A stretch of 64,000 nt of DNA from Haladaptatus sp. R4. GTDB taxonomy: Archaea > Halobacteriota > Halobacteria > Halobacteriales > Haladaptataceae. The translations under genes and the position numbers were made by a program. Location of the stretch: NCBI RefSeq assembly GCF_001625445.1, contig NZ_LWHG01000003.1:48177-112176 (forward strand), written 5' to 3'. Position 1 is the first letter of the stretch. Each line of letters starts with the position of its first letter. This document shows positions 58,701 through 64,000 of this stretch, piece by piece. The notes beneath the pieces were generated by a model, which was given only the letters and a program-made list of their open reading frames with translations, ran no database searches and was not told where the DNA came from.

Positions 58701-58807
58701 AAGACGGCGGTGAACTTCGACTCCACATGGGGACGGAGAAGAACACCGATTGGGGTGTCACGCCGAAGGGAGCGGTCAGTCCGCCGCCATCGATGAGCGA
58801 CGACTGA
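55722..58807 (+). CDS. Secreted GH92 alpha-mannosidase with inserted LamG/concanavalin-like domain, one frame break
   Basis: About 1028 aa exo-acting Ca2+-dependent alpha-mannosidase family. Tat leader RIRRRSVLKGTAALGLGAFT (20-39). The GH92 N-domain starts EYADTFVGTARAAAAGEGGG and contains FSHTHVSGTGCFGLGNFLLS. At about residue 163 a foreign domain enters (TDELSASFWFRTDKAPGGMT, DGEWHHYAVTYESGNRVAAY, GDMDEATVYSRVLDECEIRA), ending near 372. GH92 then resumes at LSSTFSHETESAGPGYYSVR. The catalytic half has QMFSLWDTFRAEHPLLNIV, YWQGNEPSHHAPYLYPFAGQ and GNEDVGQMSAWYVMSAMGFY. A one-base loss near 57545 separates them. Likely trims mannose from glycoproteins outside the cell. Confidence 0.9.
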
Positions 58808-58876
58808 ACCCGAAACCACTTTCTTTCGATTCGACAGTTCCGTATCGTTTTGTGCACCCCGTACGATGGGACGAAT

Positions 58877-59656
58877 ATGTCCGTACTCGACGCGTTCTCA
58901 CTCGACGGAAAGACGGCTATCGTGACCGGCGGAAACCGTGGTATCGGTCGTGCAATCGCAACCGCGCTCGCGGAGGCGGGCGCGGACGTCGTCGTCGCGA
59001 ACCGGAACGGACCGGCAGGGAAAACCGCGGCGGACGAACTCGCCGACGAGACGGGAGTGGAGACGCTCGCCGTCGAATGTGACGTGGCCGACGAAGATGC
59101 GGTTGAAGCGATGGTCGAAGCGACCGTCGAGCGGTTCGGCGGCGTGGATATCCTCGTCAACAACGCCGGAATCGTCGTGCACGAGGCCATGGAAACCATG
59201 ACCTTGGACGAGTGGCGCGACGTCATCGACGTGAACCTTACGGGGACGTTCCTCTGTTCGCGCGCCGCCGGTCGTGAGATGATCGAAAACGGCGGCGGCA
59301 CCATTTTGAACGTCTCCTCCATGTCCGCATTCATCGCCAATCACCCACAACGGCAGGTCGCCTACAACACTTCGAAGGCCGGGTTGGAAGGGTTCAAGAA
59401 CCAACTCGCCTCCGAGTGGGCGGAACACGGCATCCGCGTGAACAACATCGCGCCGGGCTACATCGCCACCGACAACGCCGACCAAGGGGCGGAAGCGGTC
59501 GAAAACGCCGTCGATGTCTGGAAAGGGGAGATGTTACACGAGGAAATCGCGTCCCCGGACGCGCTCGGTCCGACGGCGGTGTACCTCGCGAGCGATGCAT
59601 CGGCGTACATGACCGGTGAGACGGTCGTTCTCGACGGCGGATACACGGTTCGGTAG
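58877..59656 (+). CDS. SDR-family NAD(P)-dependent oxidoreductase
   Basis: 259 aa. TGGNRGIGRAIATALAEAG, NNAGIVVHEAM, serine strand NVSSMSAFIANHPQRQVAYN with catalytic Tyr-x3-Lys (YNTSK), and C-terminal MTGETVVLDGGYTVR. Start 58877 (MSVLDAFSLDGKTAIVTG) is preferred to 58850. Follows the mannosidase gene by 69 bp on the same strand; sugar or polyol dehydrogenase is likely. Confidence 0.9.
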   Translation: MSVLDAFSLDGKTAIVTGGNRGIGRAIATALAEAGADVVVANRNGPAGKTAADELADETGVETLAVECDVADEDAVEAMVEATVERFGGVDILVNNAGIVVHEAMETMTLDEWRDVIDVNLTGTFLCSRAAGREMIENGGGTILNVSSMSAFIANHPQRQVAYNTSKAGLEGFKNQLASEWAEHGIRVNNIAPGYIATDNADQGAEAVENAVDVWKGEMLHEEIASPDALGPTAVYLASDASAYMTGETVVLDGGYTVR

Positions 59657-59694
59657 CCGAAATCGATACGTCGTGAACTGCCGCGAAAACGAGC

Positions 59695-59700
59695 TTTATA
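59695..59700 (+). promoter_or_regulatory. Putative box A (TATA) before the acetamidase gene
   Basis: TTTATA, about 33 nt before the ATG at 59731, consistent with a short or absent leader. Confidence 0.45.
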
Positions 59701-59730
59701 CCCCGTTTGGCGCTATCATCCCGTACGCCG

Positions 59731-60699
59731 ATGTCATCGACACCCACTCCCGACCACCGTATCTCCGCGCAGGACGAACACGTCCACACGAGTTGGAGCC
59801 GCGACCACGAACCGATTCGAACGGTCGAATCCGGCGACGTGGTCCGATTCGAGTGCCGCGACGCGACGAACGGCCGACTCGACGCGGACTCGACCGTCGA
59901 GGACGTTTCAGCCCTCGTCGGAACCCTCCCCGGCCACCCGTTGACGGGACCGGTGGCGGTGGAGGGGGCGAAACCGGGGGACGTTCTCGCGGTCGAACTG
60001 CTGTCGTTCGAGCACGAAGGAATCGGCTTCACGTACTGTTACGGGGGTGACGAAGGAACGGGATTGCTCCCCGAGGATTTCGATGAACCGGGCTTGCACG
60101 TCTGGGAACTGGAGGGAGACGTCGGCCACTTCGTGGACGGAATCGAAGTCCCGCTGGCTCCGTTTCCGGGTAACCTCGGCGTCGCACCCGCCGACGACGG
60201 AGAACACAGCACGGTCCCGCCGCGTCGGGTCGGCGGGAACCTCGACGTAAAGCACCTGACAGCCGGTTCGACGCTCTACCTCCCCGTCGAAGTCGACGGC
60301 GCGCTGTTCAGCATCGGCGACTGTCACGGGGCACAGGGGGACGGCGAGGTCTGCATCACGGGTATCGAAGCGCCGATGTCGGTGACGACGCGACTCCGCG
60401 TCGTCTCCGGGATGGACATCGAACAACCGCAGTTCGAGACCGACGCCTTCGCCGCGACCCGCGGCGAACGGGCCTACGGAACGACCGGCATCAGCGACGA
60501 CCTGATGGACGCCAGCAAGAAGGCGATTCGACACATGATCACCCACCTCCACGAAAATCACGGGTTGAGCCGGACGGACGCCTATCTGCTGTGTTCCGCG
60601 ACCGTCGATCTGAAAATCAACGAGGTCGTGGACGCCCCGAACTGGGTCGTCTCGGCGTACCTCCCGCAATCCATCTTTCCGGAGAACGACACGAAGTGA
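59731..60699 (+). CDS. Acetamidase/formamidase family amidohydrolase
   Basis: 322 aa of the FmdA/AmdA family, releasing ammonia from short-chain amides. Family landmarks: SGDVVRFECRDATNGRLDAD, PLTGPVAVEGAKPGDVLAVE, NLGVAPADDGEHSTVPPRRV, GGNLDVKHLTAGSTLYLPVE, FSIGDCHGAQGDGEVCITGI. Start 59731 (MSSTPTPDHRISAQ). Intact. Its natural substrate cannot be told. Confidence 0.9.
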   Translation: MSSTPTPDHRISAQDEHVHTSWSRDHEPIRTVESGDVVRFECRDATNGRLDADSTVEDVSALVGTLPGHPLTGPVAVEGAKPGDVLAVELLSFEHEGIGFTYCYGGDEGTGLLPEDFDEPGLHVWELEGDVGHFVDGIEVPLAPFPGNLGVAPADDGEHSTVPPRRVGGNLDVKHLTAGSTLYLPVEVDGALFSIGDCHGAQGDGEVCITGIEAPMSVTTRLRVVSGMDIEQPQFETDAFAATRGERAYGTTGISDDLMDASKKAIRHMITHLHENHGLSRTDAYLLCSATVDLKINEVVDAPNWVVSAYLPQSIFPENDTK

Positions 60700-60717
60700 A
60701 CGGTCACCGCAACCGAT

Positions 60718-61042
60718 TCACTCCGACGCCTCGTGCGTGAGTACGACCTCGTAAAAGTGCGGGTCCACCTCCGCCGATGCCATCGCCTCGCCCATGTCCG
60801 CCTCCCAGTCGCGTGAATCCCGAAGCGCTTCGAACGCCTCCTGACTCTCGAACTGCACGTAGTTCACGACGCGCTCGCCGTCGAGGCTCCGATGAAGGCT
60901 CATCGAGACGAATCCCGGCAGTTCGCCCATCGAATCCACCGTCTCCCGAATTTCGTCCACGAGTGCGTTCTGTTTTTTGGGGGCGATTTCGAAGACGTTG
61001 ACGAGCGTCGCAACCGACTCGCTCGCCGCCGATTTCGGGCAT
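60718..61042 (-). CDS. ABM-fold (antibiotic biosynthesis monooxygenase-like) protein, frame break near start
   Basis: About 107 aa ferredoxin-like dimeric alpha/beta fold: ATLVNVFEIAPKKQNALVDE, GELPGFVSMSLHRSLDGERV, VNYVQFESQEAFEALRDS. The ATG at 61042 (MPEIGGERV) lies in another frame, joined to the core near 61010, again fitting an indel. Small ABM proteins act on quinones or aromatic/heme compounds, or have no enzymatic role. Substrate unknown. Confidence 0.7.
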
Positions 61043-61245
61043 TTAATCGCCTCCGGAGTCGAGTTCGAGTCGACGGGAGGCGAACACGCCGAGGGCGACG
61101 CCGAGCGCGAAGACGACGAATCTCGGCGGTCCGGCGCGTCCCGATGGGCCGCGCCGTGCCGGTGATCCGGTGCGTCCCGACCGACCACAGCGTGCCGGTG
61201 GTCCCTGCCGGTTTTCCGGGTTCGTTTCTGCCTGTTCCACACCAC
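61043..61245 (-). CDS. Possible small membrane-anchored protein (frame-shifted)
   Basis: A hydrophobic end RFVVFALGVALGVFASRRLE followed by LDSGGD and a TAA that abuts the next ATG suggests a small tail-anchored protein. Its N-terminal part (MVWNRQKRTRKTGRDHRH) is in another frame. His/Arg-rich repeats (GRDAPDHRHGAAHRDAPD) may be real or low-complexity. Weakly supported. Confidence 0.3.
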
Positions 61246-61334
61246 AATCCGATCTGCTGCATGACGTTCGAGTCATCGACTAAACGGACGAGTCGTCACG
61301 GCCTGTAGATTGACGCGAACATGTTCTTTTACGG

Positions 61335-62386
61335 TTACTCGAAGTCGATGAGCGGTTTGATGATCCCCTCCTCTTTGGTAGCCATGAGGTCGAACCCCTC
61401 ATCCATGTCGTCGAACGAGAACTCGTGGGTCGTCATCCGCGTCGGATCGACTCGGTCCGTCTCCAGCAACCGCAGGAGACGCCGAAGTCGGAGCCTACCG
61501 CCGGGACAGAGCGAGGTCACGATGTCCTTTTCGGCCATGCCGACACCCCACTCCGCGCGTGGGATCTCGACGTACTCCCCCTCACCGTGGTACCCAACGT
61601 TGGAGACGACGCCGCCCGGTTTGGTCACTTCGACACACGCTTCGAACGTCGTGTTCGTCCCCAAGGCTTCGATGGCGGCATCGACGCCTTCGCCGTCCGT
61701 CAGGTCGAGGATGGTCTCGACGACATCCACCTCGGTGTAATCCACGATCTCATCTGCACCGTAGAACCCGGCCAACTCCTGTCGCTCGGGAACGGTTTCG
61801 ACGGCGATGATGGTCCCCGCCCCGCGCAGGCCGCCCCCTTGGTCGCCATCAAGCCGACCGGTCCCTGTGCGAAAACGGCGACCGTTCCGCCAACCGGAAT
61901 CCGCCCTTTCTCCGCCGCACTGAAACCGGTACTCATCATGTCCGTCACGTACACGGCTGCCTCGTCGCTCACTGACGACGGGATGTGTGCCATGTTCGCG
62001 TCGGCCTCGTTGACGTGGAAGTACTCCGCGAAGACGCCGTCCTTGACGTTGGCGAACTTCCACCCGCCCAACGCTTCCCGCGACTGAGATGGGTGCCCGT
62101 CCTGAGCGGCCAGCGATCCCCAATTCGGGGTGATCGCACCGACTGACACGCGGTCGCCCGATTCGAAGTGCTCGACCTCCTCCCCGACTTCGTGAACGAT
62201 TCCGACCGCTTCGTGGCCGAGCGTGATGTCTTCCCGCTCTCCGATTGCGCCGCCGACAGTGTGAACGTCGGAGGTACACACGAGCGCCTTCGTCGGACGG
62301 ACGACGGCGTCGTTCGGTCCCGCTTCCGGTCGTTCCTTGTCGACGAACCCCGTTTCGCCGATCGATTTCATCACGTACGCTTGCAC
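61335..62386 (-). CDS. Zinc-dependent medium-chain alcohol dehydrogenase (secondary-alcohol type), one frame break
   Basis: About 350 aa. The opening MKSIGETGFVDKERPEAGPN is preceded by a GTG codon (VQAYVMKSIG, 62386) that matches relatives. ALVCTSDVHTVGGAIG carries the catalytic zinc Cys; TLGHEAVGIVHEVGEEVEHF holds the His/Glu. GTVAVFAQGPVGLMATKGAA is the nucleotide site. The four-Cys structural zinc loop is absent, as in Thermoanaerobacter-type isopropanol dehydrogenases. A break near 61840 joins it to GAGTIIAVETVPERQELAGF. NAD(P)-dependent oxidation of secondary alcohols is the likely activity. Confidence 0.87.
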
Positions 62387-62476
62387 ATTCTTCCCCCCGG
62401 GCGGGGTTCGACGGCCGAACACTTCAATCGATTTCCGAAGCGTTCGATAGGAGGTTCGAATGAGAAATTCCCGGAA

Positions 62477-63461
62477 CTACAGTTCGTCCCGGAGCCGCGT
62501 GAACAGCCGTTCTTCGCGGTCGGCGATTCTCGCGGCTTGCTCGGAAGCGTCCTCGAACAGGTGAACCTGTCGTTCCCCTTCGGTCTCGCTCGCGTCCTTG
62601 AGCGTGTCGCTCAAAGCCGTCCAATCGTCCGCGATGCCGTGGCAGTCCGCGGGAATCGACTCGTCGAGTCCGAGGTCGGGTGCGAGCGCGTCGAGGAAGT
62701 CGGCGTACAACCGGCGGAACGCGCCGCCGCCGGTCCCGCGCCGTTCGATGTTCTGGTAGGCAAAGCGCGCACACCAACTCGAATCCGCCAGTTCCGTCCA
62801 CGAGGGGAGGTCCGCCGCGAACGCCCGAATCCCGTCCACACCCTGTGAATCCCACTCACCGCCCTCGGGCGAGAGCATGAGTTCCGTCGTCCGCCGAATC
62901 GCGTTCCGCGCTGCCGTCGTTCGGTCGATTTCGATGGTCGGGTCGGCCACGGTGATCCAGTGGTTGTCGAGCGGGCCGAATCCGTACTCCGAGTTCCACG
63001 CCTTTCGGAGATGAGACGCGGGAATTCGCTGGATGGAATCGAACTCGCTGTCGGAGAGGAGGACTTCGTCGTCCTCGACGCCGACATCAGAGGAGGATGT
63101 GGGGTCCGAAGTGGGTGTCCGTGCCGAAATAGTCGAGGTAGTAGAGGTCGACGAACAGCATGACCGGCGTCTCGTCGGCGATGGCGTCCCGCACGTCGGC
63201 CCACGCCGTTTCCCAGTCCTGTCCGCTCGATTCCCGGTAGTCGAGGTCGAACGTCTCGAAGAATCCTGTCTCCAACTGCCCGTTGCGCCCCATGATGATG
63301 TGGCTCGCCGGGCCGCGTTCGTAGTAGCCGAAGCCGAGTCCCGCCCCGTATCCGAAACAGAGCGACTCGTTCAGCCCCCAGTCGTAATAATCCGCCAGAT
63401 TTCGAAGCGACGCCGACCCGCAATGCGCACCGGGCGTGTGCGTGTATTCGGACAGTTGCAT
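62477..63461 (-). CDS. BtrH_N / DUF4872 domain protein, one frame break
   Basis: About 328 aa. The BtrH N-terminal domain is clear: HTPGAHCGSASLRNLADYYD, WGLNESLCFGYGAGLGFGYY, with a conserved Cys-Gly like the thiol-containing acyltransferase/peptidase fold. The C-terminal helical DUF4872 part includes VTVADPTIEIDRTTAARNAI-like sequence (HWITVADPTIEI), the segment MLSPEGGEWDSQGVDGIRAF and SSWCARFAYQNIERRGTGGG. In butirosin synthesis BtrH transfers a gamma-Glu-AHBA side chain from BtrI. Frame restored near 63090. It lies without obvious biosynthetic partners. Confidence 0.75.
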
Positions 63462-63515
63462 GTCCCATCGAGGGGTGCCCGGAATAAAGAATTGCCCTCT
63501 TTTCTCGTTCCCCGA

Positions 63516-64000
63516 TTACAGATCCACCTGACGGCCGTCGTGAACGTCCTCGCGGTGGTGATGACACGCCGCGTAGTGGAGCGACGTTCCGTGCTCGGTC
63601 GGCACCTCGTAGTCGGGGATTTCTTTCGCACAGACGCTCTTCTCTGCGAACGACTCGTTCAACAGTTCCGTCGCACCGTCCCAATCGTCGTTCGAGATGC
63701 GCCGATGGCCTCGTCCCACGATGCGTCCCGCCTCGCCGGTCGGCTTTCCGTCGGCGAAGAAGCGGTCCACGAGGGTCGACTCCGTCGTCGTCTCGAACGA
63801 CCGGCGCTGGACCTCCCGAAGGAAGGTGAGCGTGTTTTGCCACTCCTCGTGGGAGAGATCATACTCCTTGGGGGCGATGAGTTTCGGACAGCGGGTCCGG
63901 AATCGACAGCCACTCGGCGGGTCGATGGGCGACGGCACGTCGCCCTCCAGCACGCCGCGCGTCTCGGCAACGCGCGGGTCGGGCACGGGAATGGATTCGA
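63516..64000 (-). CDS. Oligopeptide-type ABC transporter ATP-binding protein, C-terminal part (cut by the window end)
   Basis: Only the last ~160 residues are visible; the ATPase core is beyond 64000. The Opp/Dpp C-terminal zone [20 protein letters not shown] is followed by an extra ~90-residue helical insert ([39 protein letters not shown]) before the second cysteine group ([11 protein letters not shown]). Such inserts are seen in haloarchaeal dipeptide importers. Ends HDGRQVDL. Confidence 0.8.
   Translation of the reverse strand, partial: ESIPVPDPRVAETRGVLEGDVPSPIDPPSGCRFRTRCPKLIAPKEYDLSHEEWQNTLTFLREVQRRSFETTTESTLVDRFFADGKPTGEAGRIVGRGHRRISNDDWDGATELLNESFAEKSVCAKEIPDYEVPTEHGTSLHYAACHHHREDVHDGRQVDL

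Noticed and set aside
1..64000. CRISPR array, tRNA or rRNA gene, insertion sequence
   Set aside because: No repeated 25-40 bp units with spacers, no cloverleaf or rRNA motifs, no transposase found.

Overview
The window comes from the chromosome or a large replicon of a haloarchaeon (class Halobacteria). The evidence is high G+C coding DNA with AT-rich gaps, very acidic proteins, Tat-type (twin-arginine) lipoprotein leaders, TATA boxes about 27 nt before ATG codons, an RdfA-type cell-shape regulator and a halophilic-type glucose dehydrogenase. The genus cannot be fixed from sequence alone. No rRNA, tRNA, CRISPR array, transposase or phage gene was seen.

Layout. (1) 0-8 kb: surface polysaccharide genes, namely a nucleotide-sugar dehydrogenase, an arylsulfotransferase-like membrane protein, a polyprenyl-phosphate sugar transferase, an UppP-type phosphatase and an O-antigen-ligase-like protein, with three unannotated tiny membrane peptides. 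(2) 8-18.9 kb: SDR, LLM flavoenzyme, RdfA, RidA, glucose dehydrogenase, a SelA-like PLP enzyme, a GATase1-like protein, a PIG-L deacetylase and an enolase-superfamily dehydratase. (3) 18.9-26.1 kb: a complete oligopeptide-type ABC importer with an extra small membrane protein. (4) 26.2-37.9 kb: a set resembling bacterial cell-wall (murein) salvage, namely GNAT, AnmK, HAD phosphatase, serine hydrolase, an uncharacterised barrel protein, a NamZ-like GH171, a NagZ-like GH3, a creatininase-family amidohydrolase and a secreted GH18 chitinase. (5) 37.9-47.5 kb: IclR regulator, second Dpp-type importer, M20-type carbamoylase or amidase, second IclR. (6) 48-55 kb: OsmC, then a tripartite tricarboxylate transporter with a TcuA-like flavoprotein, PrpF and a third IclR. 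(7) 55-64 kb: a secreted GH92 mannosidase with an inserted LamG-like domain, SDR, acetamidase, ABM protein, alcohol dehydrogenase, a BtrH_N/DUF4872 protein and the end of another ABC ATPase.

The most interesting reading is that regions 2-5 form a scavenging island for bacterial cell-wall sugars and peptides in an archaeon that has no murein. Importers would bring in muropeptides or glycopeptides, NamZ/NagZ/serine hydrolase/AnmK would process them, and deacetylase, sugar dehydrogenase, PLP lyase and RidA could channel free amino sugars to 2-keto-3-deoxy acids. This is inference from gene content.

Quality warning: about 25 of roughly 65 genes need one to four frame changes (about 39 in all) to restore the family protein. 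Most fit one- or two-base deletions, often in G/C runs. This looks like an unpolished long-read assembly and not gene decay, so these genes are annotated as full coding regions with the break noted.
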